DNA of 64,000 nucleotides from Stomoxys calcitrans (GCF_963082655.1 NC_081552.1:198508781-198572780), one strand, 5' to 3'; positions 23,773-36,254 are shown, counted from the first letter of the stretch. A program made the numbers and translations. The notes: generated by a model from the letters alone, not told the origin.

Positions 23773-24595
23773 TTTTGGTTTGATAATCAACAACTGCGCC
23801 AAGTATGGCCCAAACCAGTTCACAACCTGATATAGCTCCAATATAAACCAATCTCCCAATTATACGTCTTGAGCCTCAGAGGGCGCAATTGTTATCCGAT
23901 TTGGCTAAAATTTAGCATGAAGTGCTTTAGTTTGACCATCAACCACTGCGTCAAGTATGATCCAAATCGGTCCATAGCCTTATATAGCTCCCATATAAAC
24001 CGATCTCGGATCTTGATTTTTGAGCCGCTAGAGGGCGCAATTATTATCTGATTTGGCTGAAATTTTGTATGAAGTGTTTTGGTTTGACTTCGAATAACTA
24101 CGCCAAGTACGGTTCAAACCGGTTCATGACCTGATATAGCTCTCATGTAATCCGATCTCGGATCTTGACTTTGTGAGCCGATAGGGGGCGAAATTATTAT
24201 CCTATTTTTTTTTTTTTTTCATTTTCATGTTTTTTTGCCTGTTAGGGCGAGGATCATTGAATTTTACAATTTTTGTTTGTTTCTCTTCCAAGACGAGCTC
24301 AATGATCGGAGACGCAAATGGAAAAGGAAAGCCAAAGATAGCAACACACAACAACCACTATGGGATGCGTTTCATCTTTGGTTAGAAGACTTTTCAACCA
24401 TATTAGGTGTGGTGGCTTCAAGGGCCGTGCGTTGGCACGTATAAATAGCGAAAACGCATCTACGATACAATTACCACATTAACCAAGCTCGACAACCCTG
24501 TCCATAAGCTGTACTTTTTCCAATGCATGTATTTTTGTGTAATGACAGGCATTCTGTCTATGGTATCCGATTTGGCTGAAAATGTGCGTGAAATG
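23773..24595 (+). repeat. Tandem duplication, copy 2 (823 bp)
   Basis: Repeats copy 1 directly adjacent, then about 67 bp of the next unit's beginning (24596-24662) follow. Confidence 0.9.
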
Positions 24596-24954
24596 TTTTG
24601 GTTTGATAATCAACAACTGCGCCAAGTATGGCCCAAACCAGTTCACAACCTGATATAGCTCCCAAATAAACTGATCTCCCGATTATACGTCTTGAGCCTG
24701 AAGAGGGAGCAATTCTTATCCGATTTGGGTGAAATGTTGCACAACGACCTCCTGTTTGACCTTTAAGAAAACGTGTTGAATATGGTCTGAATTGGTCCAT
24801 TACCTAAAATAGCTCCCATACAAACAGATCTCCCAATTTTATTTCTTGAGCCACTATAGGGCGTAGTTCTGAAATTTTGCACAGTGAATTCAACTTTGGT
24901 CTCCAAGCGCCAAACAAAGTGTGGCCCCAATTGGCTTATAACCTGGTATACGGA

Positions 24955-25130
24955 GGCCACCGTAGTGCAGAGGTTAGCATGTAGGCGGACGCTGGATTCG
25001 AATCACGGCGAGACCATCATACAACATTCAGCGTTGATTATCCCCTCCTAATGCTGGCGACATTTGTGAGGTCCTGTAAAAACTTCTCCTCAAAAGAGGT
25101 GTCGCACAGCGGCACGCCGAAACCATTTTA
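24955..25130 (+). mobile_element. tRNA-derived SINE, 5' half
   Basis: GGCCACCGTAGTGCAGAGGT (A-box) and GGATTCGAATC (B-box-like), then CCCCTCCTAATGCTGG and AGGTGTCGCACAG. Truncated after CGGCACGCCG. Confidence 0.75.
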
Positions 25131-25468
25131 ACCGACACGACGTAATTCGAAGTATTACTGTAGCAAATTCAATAAGAGTAGGTTTAAAGTCTGCAAAGTG
25201 ATTACTGCAAACAGACGGACGGACCATATGTAAACTCGTTTCATAATCATTTTATGCCGAAGCCAATATAATTTTAAATACACACATACACATATGATAT
25301 TAGGATAGATACTTAAAAATTTAACACAATTTGTTTGTTATATAAAAGTGAATTTGTATGCATAAATGTTTATAGGGTGCTTGTTACCGATATGGTAACA
25401 TTTAAATTAATAATTGACAAATTATTAGACATATTATTGTAGATAGGAACGAGCAAACTTCCTTGCAT
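25131..25468. other. 3' flank of the DUF1091 gene
   Basis: AT-rich; no canonical AATAAA seen for the minus strand. No coding signal. Confidence 0.4.
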
Positions 25469-25630
25469 TCAGAATAGTAATCCATCTTTGCGGTTGAAGT
25501 AGACTTCAACTGTTGCTTTGAGGTCATTGTAGGCGAAAACATGCATTTTAAACAGATAGTCACCTTCGGGAATTGGAAGAAGTCGAAAACTTTCTTCGTT
25601 TAAAAGGAAGTTCTTAATTTCGAAAGCCTC
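25469..25630 (-). CDS. DUF1091 gene exon 3
   Basis: Begins EAFEIKNFLLNEESFRLLPI and ends KDGLLF-stop. The LLP-x-P-x-GDY and VYF elements are the C-terminal signature of DUF1091. It lies about 9.65 kb from exon 2, across transposons. Confidence 0.88.
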   Translation of the reverse strand, partial: EAFEIKNFLLNEESFRLLPIPEGDYLFKMHVFAYNDLKATVEVYFNRKDGLLF

Positions 25631-28600
25631 CTGAAAAATGTAATAGGGGAAAAAGTTAAAATTATTTTTTTTTTTTTATATTTAAACGCATTTAAAGAGA
25701 TGAAATATGCTCCGTGACGTGAGCGTGAGCGAATTGAGATGTACAGGAGTCCGAATGAAGTCCGGAAATTCTACCAAAGAATTAAACATCAAACCGATGG
25801 CTTTGGTGCAGGCACATCCTCCTGCAGAGATAAAGAAGGAAATCAGGTAACTGACAGAGATAGCATGAAAGAAAATTTAAACCAACTGCTAGTGTCCGAC
25901 AATGGCGGCGAAGAGGATACCGCAGAACCAGTCCCTGATGATGGTTTAGAATGTTTACCTTCTAGTCAGAATGAGGTCCAAGTAGCAGTGACCCGACTGA
26001 AGAACAACAAGCCAGCAGGAGCCGACGGGTTACCCGCTGAACTATTTATGACCGTAGGCGCCACGCTGATAAGGCATATGCATTAGCTTATCTGCGCAAT
26101 CTGGCTAGAAGAACGCATACCCGATGATTGGAACCTCAGCATACTATGTCCCGTACGCAAGAAAGGAGACAAGACGGAATGTGCCAACTACAGAGGAATA
26201 ATTCTTCTCCCCATCGCATACAAGATACTCTCAAGCGGACTGTGTGAAAGATTAAAACCTAAAGTCAATGAGATAATTGGGCAATATCAATGCGGATTTA
26301 GACCTGGCAAATCTACTCTGGACCAGATATTTACACTCCACCAAATTCTGGAAAAGACCGGAGAAGGACAAATCAACACCTACCATCTCTTTGGTGACTA
26401 CAACGCCGCTTTCGCTAGGCCTTTACGTTCAAAGGTATTTTAAGCCATGTCTGAGTTTGGTATCGCTGCAAAATTAATAAGACTCTGCAGGATGATACTT
26501 GGTGATACGCGTTTCTCAGTAAGAATAGGAATGAATTTCTCGGAACCATTTAATACCAAACGAGGTTTCAGACAAGGCGACAACCTATTGTGTGATCTCT
26601 TTAATATCCTGCGGGAGAAGATTATACGAGATGCAGAAGTGAATAGATATGGCACACTAATCACAAGAGAAGATATTCGCCTACGCCGACGACATCGACA
26701 TCATAGGTCGGTCACCGGAAGTAGTAATTGCAGCCTTTGAAAGAATCGAAAGAGAGTCAGTGAAAATGGGTCTGGCAGTAATTGGCGATAAGACGAAATG
26801 GATGGTTTCAACTCCCAAAACGCCTTGTACAACAGAGTAGATAAAGAAAGTGGAGAAAGTTGGGAACCACAACTTTGAGATGGTCGGTAACTTTATCTAC
26901 CTCGACATCGTAACCGAAACCAATGACATCAGTTTTGAGATAAAGCGAAGAATAATACTGGCAAACAGATGCTACTTTGGACTTTGTAAGCAGTTTAGAA
27001 ACAAGGCCACCTCTCGACAGACGAAGATTACACTATACAAGACACTCATCCTACCCGTGTTGTTACATGGTTCCGAGGCATGTGTACTTGTGAAAGCAGA
27101 TGAGGCAGTGCTTAGAGTATTTGAGAGAAAGATTCTTCGTAAAATATATGGACCAGTTTGCATTAATGGAGAATATAGGCGACATAAGAACCACGAGCTG
27201 TATGACGACGATAGCATAGTTACACGCATCAAAATACAACGGCTGCGTTGGCTAGGTCATGTTATGAGAATGGATGAAGCAGCTCCAGCATAGAAGTCTT
27301 TTGAAGGCAAATGCGGTGGCACACGCAAACCGGGAAGACCAAAAGCCCGATGGAAAAATCAAGTGATGGTATACAGCTGGAAACTTGTTGTCAGAGATTT
27401 TAGAATGAGCGCAGAAGATCGAGGCGCTTGGAACGGTATTTGACGTTTGGCTAGTGGAACAAATATACTGTCATAGCCAATTAAAGTAAAGTAAAGTAAG
27501 ATATATGGTCCACCATGCATTTCATTGGTTAGAATTTCCTACAAAAGAGTATGTGTTTGGTTCGGGTACAAACTGTATAGATAACGGAATTGAAAGAACT
27601 GAAAAGTTCACTGAAATGAACTAGCTGGCATCAATCGGTACTTTGGTACTCGGTTAATGTATTCCTTGCTTTTCCAGTCGAGAAATATTAAGTGACATCA
27701 CAGAAAGTGAGCGAATCTGCTTTAACTCAGAACCGAAGTGAACTCCGGATAAATTTTTCCACTCTTACTTCGATCTTTGGGATGAAAACGAGTTCAGACT
27801 ATGCAGCCCTGGTTACGACGTGGAACGCTACACGGGGTTATGCGTGTGTAGGACCACATGCAGACGTAACGCACCGGTCCATGAGACATGTATTTATTAT
27901 TATACCCTACACCAAAACTGTAAAACAGGGTATTATAACTTTGTGCATTTGTTTGCAATCCTAAGAAGGAGAAGAGCTAGACCCATTGTTAAGCATACCG
28001 ATTGGCTTAGAATTACTTCCTGATTCGATTTTGCTATGCCCGTCTGTCTGTCCATGTATTCTTTTAATCAAGGTCCTGGTCGTATGGTAGAAAGCTTCGT
28101 ATCTATGCGGAGTAGCTGCAAATGGGGCCACGGAAAGTCAGCGATTTCGAGAGGAGAGTCTTAGTGTGGGGTCAGTTGGCACTCACTCTTATTTAAATAC
28201 TGAGTGCCAATGATACTCGAAATGACAAGGCGTGTTCCCAGGTTAGGGGCGGGTTGGAGGCGGCTCGCCATATTTAGGGATGTATGTGCGATCCCACATA
28301 GCCCATGTTGTTGGGGCGCTGGGCCAGTATTCGGACCTGGGATACTTAAAGGTTACTCTGAGAATCAAAGGAAAGGAAACAAGTAAGAGTGTGCTAAGTT
28401 CGGCCGGGCCGAATTTTATATACCCTGCACCATGGATCGCATTTGTAGAGTTCTTTGTGCGGTATCTGTTTTTAGGCAAACAAAGAATAATGAATAAGAA
28501 CTGCTATGATATTGGAGCTATATCAAGTTATAGTCCGCTTCGGACCATAAATGAATTGAATGCTGAACATTGTAGAAGTCATTGTGTAATCGGAATCGGG

Positions 28601-31600
28601 AGATTGCTTTATATGGGAGCTGTATCAAGCTATAGATCGATTCAGACCATATTGGACATGATGATGAAGGTCATGGGAGAAGCCGTTGTACAAAATGTCT
28701 GCCAAATCGGATGAGAATTGCGCTCTCTAGAGGCTCAAAAAGTCAAGATCCCAGAACGGTTTATATGGCAGCTATACCGGGTTATGTACCGATTTGCGCC
28801 ATACTTAGCACTGTTGTTGAAAGTGATACCAAAACACTACGTGCAAAATAACAGCCAAATCGGATTAGAATTGCGCCCTCTAGAGGCTCACGAAGTCAAG
28901 ACCCAAGATTGGTTTGTATGGCAGCTATATTTACAATCCCAACCGACCTATACTAATAAAAATATTTGTGCAAAATTTCAAGCGTCTAGCTTTACTTCTT
29001 CAAAAGTTAGCGTGCTTTCGACAGACAGACGGACTTTATGGGGTCCTAGACGCATATTTCGAGGCATTACAAACAAAATGACGAAATAAGTATATCCCCT
29101 TTCTATGGTGGAGGGTATAAAAATGGACGCCTTAACGTTGATGACCCACGAAAACGAAAAAAATTACCATGATGTGCGGATCTGCACCTAGAATGCCTGG
29201 ACTCTTTATAGAGTAGGTGCAGTATACACACAGTCTGATGCATTGGGAAACTACAAGGCAGATATTACTGACTTCCAAGTAGTGCGATGGATCGGGAGGG
29301 GCATCACAACAAGCCCTAATGGTGACGCACTGTACAACAGCTGTCACGACATGAGACATGAATTTGGCTGTGGATTTGTGGAAAGCTGGAACCTGAAACA
29401 CTTTGTCTCCAGGTTTACTCCAGTGGATTATAGGGTAGCCACAATCCGTTCTAAAACATCTGCCTAATTTGTGCCCATGCCCCGACGGAAGACAAGGATG
29501 AGCAGACCAAATATATTTTCTACAAGCGCCTAGAGAGAGAATACGACTGCTGCCCCGTCTATCATATTAAAATCGTTCTGAGAGATTTTAATGTGAAGGT
29601 AGGAAAGGAAAATATCTTTGGTCCAACATTCGGAAAATTTAGCCTCCACAAGATAACGTCTGATAATGGGTTGAGAATAATAGAATTCGCCGCGCCAAAA
29701 AACATGGTAGTTGCTAGCACCAGATTTTAACATAAAAAAAGCGTGCTAAGTTCGGCCGGGCCGAATCTTGGGAACCCACCGTACTTGACACAGTTATTGG
29801 AAGTCATTAAAGAACACTACGTGTAAAATTTCAGCCAAATCGGAGGAAAATTGTGTCTTCCAGTGGCTCAAGAAGTCAAATCGGGAGATCGGTTTATATG
29901 GGAGCTATATCAGGTTACTCAGCGATTTGGCATTACCGTACTTGGCACAGTTATTAGAAACAATAACAGAACACTATGTGCAAATTTTCAGCAAAATCTG
30001 ATCAAAATTGTGGCTTCCAGGGGCTCAAGAAGGCAAATCGGGAGATCGGTTTATATGGGAGCTATATCAGGTTAAAGACCGATTTGAACCGTATTTGGCA
30101 CAGTTATTGGAAGTCATCAAAGAACACTACGTGTAAAATTTCAGCAAAATCGGACCAAAATTGTGGCTCCCAGGGGCTCAAGAATTCAAATCGGGAGACC
30201 GGTTTATATGGGAGCTATATCATTTAAAGACCGATTTGGACCGCACTTGGCACAGTGGTTAGAAACAATAACAGAACACTATGTGAAAATTTCAGCAAAA
30301 TCTGATCAAAATTGCGGCGTCCAGGGGCTCAAGAAGTAAATTCGGGAGATCGGTTTATATGGGAGCTATATCCAAATCTTAACCGATATGGCACAGTTTC
30401 TATCCCCAATGACCTACATCAATATTAAGTTTCTGTGCAAAATTTCAAGCGGCTTTATGCGTTCGACCGCTATCTGGATTTCGACACACGGAAGGACGGA
30501 CATGGTTAGATCGAATCAAAATGTCGAGACGATCCAGAATATATACACTTTATGGGGTCTCAGATCAATATTTCTAGGTGTTACAAACGGAATGACTAGA
30601 TTAGTATACCCCCATCCTATGGTGGTGGGTATAAAAATTTACAAAGCCACATGGTTGTCCCCCGATCAAGAAGTAAGGAACCAAATTGAACCCGTTGTAT
30701 TAGATGGAAGACATTCATCCAGTGTGGTAAATGTACGATTGATCCGAGGAGTGAACATAGGATTCGAGGAGTAAACATAGATCATTCGTTCATTACCTTG
30801 TTGTAGCATAGGTTATCACCCGTTTGAGTGTGGGAGAATCGATCTGACACTACATGGCAGCTGTACATTGAAAAGCTGCAAACACAACAGATGGCGATGG
30901 CACACTCCACTCGAGTGACCTAATTTCTTGATGAAAACAGTGCAGTGGCAAACCATTGCGCACTCCATGGAAAATGCCGCGAAATCCATACTAGGGTACC
31001 TAAAGCCTCCCCCAAGAAATCCATGGTACGACCAAGAGTGTCGAGATGCTACTGCAGCCAAGAATGTGGCATATAGAGCAACCCAAAGAATTAAGAATCA
31101 AACCGATGACTTTGGTGCAGGAACATTCTCCTGCAGAGACAAAGGAGTATATCTGGTAACTAATACAGACAGTGTGCTTGGTGTATGGAAAGAACACTTT
31201 TCCCAGCTGCTAATGTTCGACGATGATGGCGAAGAGGATAACGTAGAACCAGTGCCTGAGGATGGTATGGAATATTTATCTCCCAGTCAAAATGAGATGC
31301 AAGTAGCAGTGAATCGAATGAACAACAACAAGGCAGTAAGAGCCGATGGGTTACCCGCTGAAATATTTAAGATCAGAGGTGACACGCTGATAAGGCGTAT
31401 GCATCAGCTTGTCTGTTCGATGTGGCTAGAAGAACGCATACCCGATGATTGGAACCTCAGTAGACGGAATGTGCCTTGGCTGAAATTGTGCACGAAACGT
31501 TTTGTTATGTCGTCCAACAACTGTGCTCTATATATACTGACCCCATACAGTATATATATTCTTGATCATCTTGACATTTTAAGTCGATCTAGCCACGTTT

Positions 31601-34600
31601 GTCCGTCCCTTCGTCTGTCGAAATCACCATAGCGTTCGGACGAACAAAGATATCCGCATGAAATTTTGCACATAGGCTTTTTATTGGTGTAGCACGTTGG
31701 GGATTGCAAATGGGCCATATCGGTTCAGATTTGGCTCCCATATAAACTGATCTGCTGATTTGACTTCGGTTTGACTGAAATTTTCCATGGTGTGTTTTGT
31801 TATGACTTCCAACAACTGTACCAAGCACAGTCCAAATAGGTTTGTAACCTGCTCTCATATAAACCGATCTCCAGATTAGTCTTCTACGGCCCCTCGAAAC
31901 TTTAATTTGGTCCTGGTTTTTAGCAATATGGTAAGTAAAATACACATATGTCTTCAACTGTGTGTACATTTTTTGCAGAATCCATGGTGATGGGTTACCA
32001 AGATTCGGCCCGGCCGAACCTAGCACATTTGTACTTGTTTATCTTTGTATTATTTTGGTATAATTTAATTTCTTTGGTCTTTGATTATATGAGAGATGTG
32101 ACTGACTATCATACTTAAGAGCCAATTCTGTGGCAGCTAAGCGAATAGTTTAACTGACATATTTTGTCAGCTAAACACAAAAGATAGTAGTGTTTTCCTG
32201 CCATGATGCTGATGTGCATCATAAATTGAAGCGGATGTTAAACGTTAATTCTTTTACCAGCTTTAGAAGACCGATGGGGAGATCGATCTGTGCGGGGCTC
32301 AAACTTCTCCCGTATCAATGAGTGCAGTCCGATTCAAGTTTAAGCTCAATGATAAGGGCCTCCTCCGACGAGTCCGAACGGCGTGCCACAGTGCGACACC
32401 TCTTTGGAGAGAAGTTTTACATGACATATCACCTCACAAATGTTGCCAGCATTAGAAGGGGAAAACCTCCGCTGAAAATTTTGTTTTCTGATGGTCTCTC
32501 CAGAATTCGAACCCAGGCGTTCAGCGTCATAGGCGGACATGCTAACCTCTGCGCTACGGTGGCCTTTTTAGATAAACCAAGGATAAAATAAAAGAATTAC
32601 TTTGCTAATTGAATTGAATGTTGGAGACTACATTAGAAGTAAATGTGTAAAATTTCAACCAAATCGAATAAGAATTGGGCTTTTTAGGGGCTCAAGGAGT
32701 AAAATAGGGAGATCGGTTTATAAGGGAGCTGTATCAGGCTAAAGACCGATTCACACCATATTTGACACGTATGTTGGGGGTTATGGAAGAAGCCGTTGTA
32801 CAAAATTTCAGCCAAATCAGATAATAATTAGGTATTCTTGAGGCTCAAATATTCAAAATCCCAGATCGGTTTATATGGCAGCTATATCAGGTTATGGACC
32901 ATATTTGGCACAGTTGTTGAAAGTCATAACAAAACTACTCATGCAAAATTTCAGCCAAATCGGATAGGAATTGCGCCCTCCATTGGGAATGAAATCCAGA
33001 TTCAAGATTGGTTTATATGGCAGCTATATCAGGTTATGGACCGATTTAAACCATACTCAAAACAGTTGTTGGAAATCATAACAAGACACCTCGTGCAAAC
33101 TTTCAGCCAAATCGGATTCGAATCGTCCTCTAGTGGCTCAAGAAGTCAAGATCCTAGATCAGTTTTCATGGCAGCTGTATCAAAACATGGACCACTTTGG
33201 ACCATTTACAATCCCAACCGACCTACACTAATAAGAACTATTTGTGCAAAATTTCAAGCGGGTAGCTTTACTCCATCGAAAGTTTATTAAGATTGGATAT
33301 GTTTTAATACAATTTGAGTGCGTAATACTCGAAAGCGGTGAAAACGAAAAGAGTACAAATTCTAAGGACATTCTACATCAAAAACATGATCGTCTCTTGT
33401 GTGGAAAACTATGCTGTGTTGGTGTCTTCATATGTAAACCATTTCTGGGAATCAATGGATATGGAATTAATTTCTGAATACAAAGAATTAAGGTTGATCA
33501 CGGTGTAACATTACTTTTTGTAATTATTAGCATAAATAATCGAAATAATATTGGATTAAAATTATTTTCAATGTTTTTTTCGGTTTATTGCGGGGTGGAA
33601 TAATCAATAACGGTTTGGTACTAAAACTAATAACAGATTGGTATTAAAACCAATACCAGTTCGGCAATAAGGCTAGCGCCAAACGGTACTAATCATTTTA
33701 TGTTTTATCCATACCATACGGAATTTTTTAATACCCACGACCGAAGGATGTGGGTGTATTCATTTTGTCATTCCGTTTGCAACACATCGAAATACCCATT
33801 TCCGACCCTATAAAGTATATATATTCTTGATCAGCGTAAGAATCTAAGACGATCTAGACATGTCCGTCCGTCTGTGCGTCTGTCTGTTGAAATCACGCTA
33901 CAGTCTTCAAAAATAGAGGTATATTGAGCTGAAACATTGCACAGATTCTATTTTTGTCCATAAGCAGATTAAGTTCGAAGATGGGCTATATCGGACTATA
34001 TCTTGATATAGCCCCCATATAGACCGATCCGCCGATTTAGGGTCTTAGGCCCATAATTTGGGACAGTGAGTTATGTTAGACATTTCGACATCCTTTTTCA
34101 ATTTCGTCCAGATCGGTCCAGATTTGGATACAGCTGCCATATAGACCGATCCGCCGATTTAGGGTCTTAGGCCTATAAAAGCTAAATTTATTATCCGATT
34201 TTGTTGAAATTTGGGACAGTGAGTTATGTTAGACATTTCGACATCCTTCTCCAATTTCGTCCATATCGATCCAGATTTGGATATAGCTGCCATATAGATC
34301 GATGCTCCGATTTAGGGTCTTAGGCCCATAAAAGGCGTATTTATTGTCTGATGTCGCCGAAATTTGGGACAGTGAGTTAAGTTAAGCCCCTTGACATACT
34401 TCTGCATTATGGCACAGATCGGTCCAGATTTGGATATGGCTGCCATATAGACCGATCTCTCGGTTTTAGGTTTTGGGGCCATAAAAAGCGCATTTATTGT
34501 CCGATGTCGCCACAATTTGGGACAGTGAGTTGTGTTAGGCCCTTCGACATCCTTCTTCAATTTCACTTAGATCGGTCCAGACTTTAATATAGCTGCCAAA

Positions 34601-35740
34601 TAGACTTATCTCTTGATTTAATGTTTTGGGCCCATAAAAGACGCACTTGTTGTCCGATGTTGCCCAAATTTGGGACAGAGAGTTAAGTTAAGCCCCTCCA
34701 TATATTTCTGCTATTTGGTCTAGATCGATCAAGATTTGCATATAGCTGCCATATAGACCGATATCTCGACTTAAAGTCTTGGCCCCAAAAAGGCGCATTT
34801 ATAATCCGATTTAATTGAAATTTGACACATGAATTTTCGACATCCATGTTGTATATGGTTTAGATCGGTTTATTTTTAGATATAGCTACTAAAAAGACCA
34901 AAATTTTGTTATACACAATTGAACAATGACTTGTACTTATAAGTATTTGGTCCAAATCGGATCATATTTCGACATAACTGCTATGGGACATAAGGTATGC
35001 AATTTTCACCGGATTTTGAGACGAAAGGTGGTTTACATACATAACCGAGGTGGTGGGTTCGGCCCGGCCGAACTTAACGCCTTTTTACTTGTTTTTGCAC
35101 TATACGGTGTTGCTTTACTATCAATACCGTATGGTACTGAAATGAGCACGTTTGATATCAAATGTGTATGCATGACCATGGTTGGTTCTACTCAAAATGT
35201 CTGAGGTCTATGGGTTCTTAGATCAACATATTGAGGAGTAACATACGAAATTCTTAGTGTAATTTGCTAGTTTGAATACTTACAGTTATAGGACACTTGG
35301 AGTCAACATTCGTATTTGAAAGAAATATTTCCAATAAAACTTTTGCAATAGGATATCGTTTCCTATTCCTAAAGAAGGCGCACAAATCTTGGGTGATATT
35401 GTACAAAAACGGGCGATATCCACTAGCTCGTTTATACAGTGCAATATTGAGCTGTAATGAAGAAAACCATACATTGGCGAATTTTCTTCTCGAAGAGAGA
35501 GTTTATTTAACTTACCGATACATTTGACACTGGTGTTTTGTACAAATCAACTTTAATATCGAGCGATACAACACCGCGTCCAATTACAAGAAGTTTACAT
35601 CTATCGAAATGAGCAAAATCAATGTCATGATCTTTACATTTAATGTTGGTAAATTTAAATGAAGATTTGCCAAACGTTAAATGCATCAAGGACATGGCCA
35701 TAATTATAAAGCCAAGGAAGTTGCAGCAGCTGGATGTCAT
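25469..35740 (-). CDS. DUF1091-family secreted protein, complete three-exon gene
   Basis: Exons on the minus strand are 35740-35516 (75 codons), 35451-35284 (56 codons) and 25630-25469 (53 codons plus stop). All junctions are phase 0 with donors TCG|gtaagt and ACT|gtaagt and acceptors attacag|CTC and ttttcag|GAG. The 184-aa product starts with a hydrophobic signal peptide (about residues 7-24). It then shows the DUF1091 pattern: FKFTNIKC, RGVVSLDIKVDLYKTPVSNV, YKRASGYRPFLYNITQD, SNTNVDSKCPIT, and a last exon with FRLLPIPEGDYLFKM and VEVYF. Cysteines at 35, 48, 99 and 128 fit two disulfides. In Drosophila this is a large family of small secreted proteins, mostly of unknown function, some chemosensory or reproductive. 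The 9.65-kb second intron holds LINEs, SINEs and tandem-monomer elements. No specific function can be given. Confidence 0.9.
25690..27495 (+). pseudogene. RTE-like LINE, reverse transcriptase and C-terminus
   Basis: The order is MYRSPNEVRKFYQRIKHQTD, NNKPAGADGLPAELF, CANYRGIILLPIAYK, FNTKRGFRQGDNL, the YADD box in AYADDIDIIG (about 26685), KTLILPVLLHGSEACVL, RLRWLGHVMRMDE, and KPGRPKARWK. It ends with a GTAAA-type microsatellite tail at 27484-27500. Frameshifts near 26085, 26440 and 26690 break it. Confidence 0.85.
27496..27892. other. Unassigned stretch in the DUF1091 intron
   Basis: A broken frame near 27700-27890 has HSYFDLW and ENEFRLCSPGYD and might be a transposase scrap. Not recognised with confidence. 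Confidence 0.3.
27893..28095 (+). mobile_element. Family C element, 5' fragment
   Basis: TTATTATACCCTACACCAAA and GGGTATTATAACTTTGTGCA match the start of the copy at 40283. Confidence 0.65.
28383..29120 (-). mobile_element. Family A element nested in the RTE LINE (first)
   Basis: AACAAGTAAGAGTGTGCTAA, hairpin TTCGGCCGGGCCGAA (28399-28413), four to five monomers, microsatellite near 29020-29032, and the other end TATGGTGGAGGGTATAAAAA. Confidence 0.8.
29738..30632 (-). mobile_element. Family A element nested in the RTE LINE (second)
   Basis: GCGTGCTAAGTTCGGCCGGG at one end, then four monomers with CAAATCGGGAGATCGGTTT, and CCTATGGTGGTGGGTATAAA at the other end. Confidence 0.8.
31479..32038 (+). 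mobile_element. Family A element, fragment with rearranged start
   Basis: It opens mid-monomer, then the 5' part with CCGTCCCTTCGTCTGTC, and ends TTCGGCCCGGCCGAACCTAG and TTTGTACTTGTTT. The 5' terminal repeat is missing. Confidence 0.65.
32039..32284. other. Unassigned stretch
   Basis: AT-rich. Nothing recognised. Confidence 0.4.
32285..32575 (-). mobile_element. tRNA-derived SINE
   Basis: On the minus strand it begins GGCCACCGTAGCGCAGAGGT and has GGGTTCGAATTC as B-box. It is nearly full length but diverged. Confidence 0.8.
32590..33288 (-). mobile_element. Family A fragment
   Basis: Four monomers with CCCAGATCGGTTTATATGGC. Cut at ACTCCATCGAAAGTT, before the microsatellite end. Confidence 0.7.
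33289..33730. other. Unassigned stretch
   Basis: AT-rich with TTGGTATTAAAACCAATACC-like inverted words near 33640. No coding signal accepted. Confidence 0.35.
33731..35093 (+). mobile_element. Family B element, full length
   Basis: The 5' end ATACCCACGACCGAAGGATG is followed by a GTCCGTCCGTCTGTGCGTC microsatellite, seven monomers with GTCCAGATTTGGATATAGCT, the GGTGGTGGGTTCGGCCCGGC hairpin end (35050-35070) and CTTTTTACTTGTTTTT. Confidence 0.82.
35284..35451 (-). CDS. DUF1091 gene exon 2
   Basis: LNIALYKRASGYRPFLYNIT and on to KCPIT. It is the family core with the invariant GYRPFLYN-type motif. The frame is open through the whole exon, and the donor ACT|gtaagt follows. Confidence 0.92.
35516..35740 (-). 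CDS. DUF1091 gene exon 1 (signal peptide and N-terminal domain)
   Basis: Starts MTSSCCNFLGFIIM and ends at PVSNVS before gtaagt. The next intron is only 64 bp. Confidence 0.9.
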
Positions 35741-36042
35741 ATTTCAAACCGTACTTTTTGAGGCAAGTAATGAGTAATGAATACCACAAAGTTACGATTG
35801 TTTTTGAATGAGCTAAATTGGTTAAATGCGTTTTACTTAATATTTATTGATTGGAAAATAATAGTTTTATGCTTCGACGACTTTCCATTAACTGTTCATT
35901 ATGAAGTTAAAAACTAATTATTTACAAAAGTTTTTATCTGAAAGTTGAAATCGGTAATTAATCCTAACTGCCTTAGTATATAAATTCATGCACTTTCGTA
36001 TGATAGGAAATATATTTGTTATCGTTGCTATTTTTTTTTAAA
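35741..36042. promoter_or_regulatory. Upstream region of the DUF1091 gene
   Basis: On the minus strand a TTTATATACTAAGG element lies about 240 nt upstream of the start codon. It may be a TATA box, with low certainty. Confidence 0.3.
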
Positions 36043-36254
36043 GATTTTTTAAAAGAAAGTAAATGCATTTTTAATAAAACTTAGAATGAACTTCAATCAA
36101 ATATACTTTTTTTACACTTTTTTTCTAAAGCAAGCTAAAAGTAACAGCTGATAACTGACAGAAGAAAGAATGCAATTACAGAGTCACAATCTGTGAAAAA
36201 ATTTCTCAACGCCGACTATATTAAAAATCCGCAACTACTTTTTGGGCAACCCAA
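36043..36254. mobile_element. MITE, left end missing
   Basis: Close to the copy at 3301-3536 from GATTTTTTAAAAGAAAGTAA onward. The right inverted repeat and TA are present, but the left terminal 24 bp are lost. Confidence 0.8.

Larger units (their letters stand above)
21905..24954 (+). mobile_element. Family A element, expanded and with internal duplication
   Basis: Plus orientation from the microsatellite. More than a dozen diverged monomers (CGGATCTTGACTT, GAGGGCGCAATTATTATC) and the 0.82-kb tandem duplication 22952-24595. It lacks the 3' hairpin; a SINE follows. Confidence 0.75.
28160..31478 (+). pseudogene. RTE-like LINE with two nested family A insertions
   Basis: Three pieces of one element lie in order. 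28160-28382 is the 5' region with GGGGCGCTGGGCCAGTA. 29121-29737 is the endonuclease with HEFGCGFVESWNLKHFVSRF and DFNVKVGKENIFGPT. 30633-31478 continues with KATWLSPDQEVRNQIEPVVL, NPWYDQECRDATAAKN and RADGLPAEIFKI to WLEERIPDDW. Insertions sit between them. Stops are present in each piece. Confidence 0.82.

Noticed and set aside
32838..33290. 150-aa plus-strand open frame
   Set aside because: Also family A monomers; no domain and no splice context.
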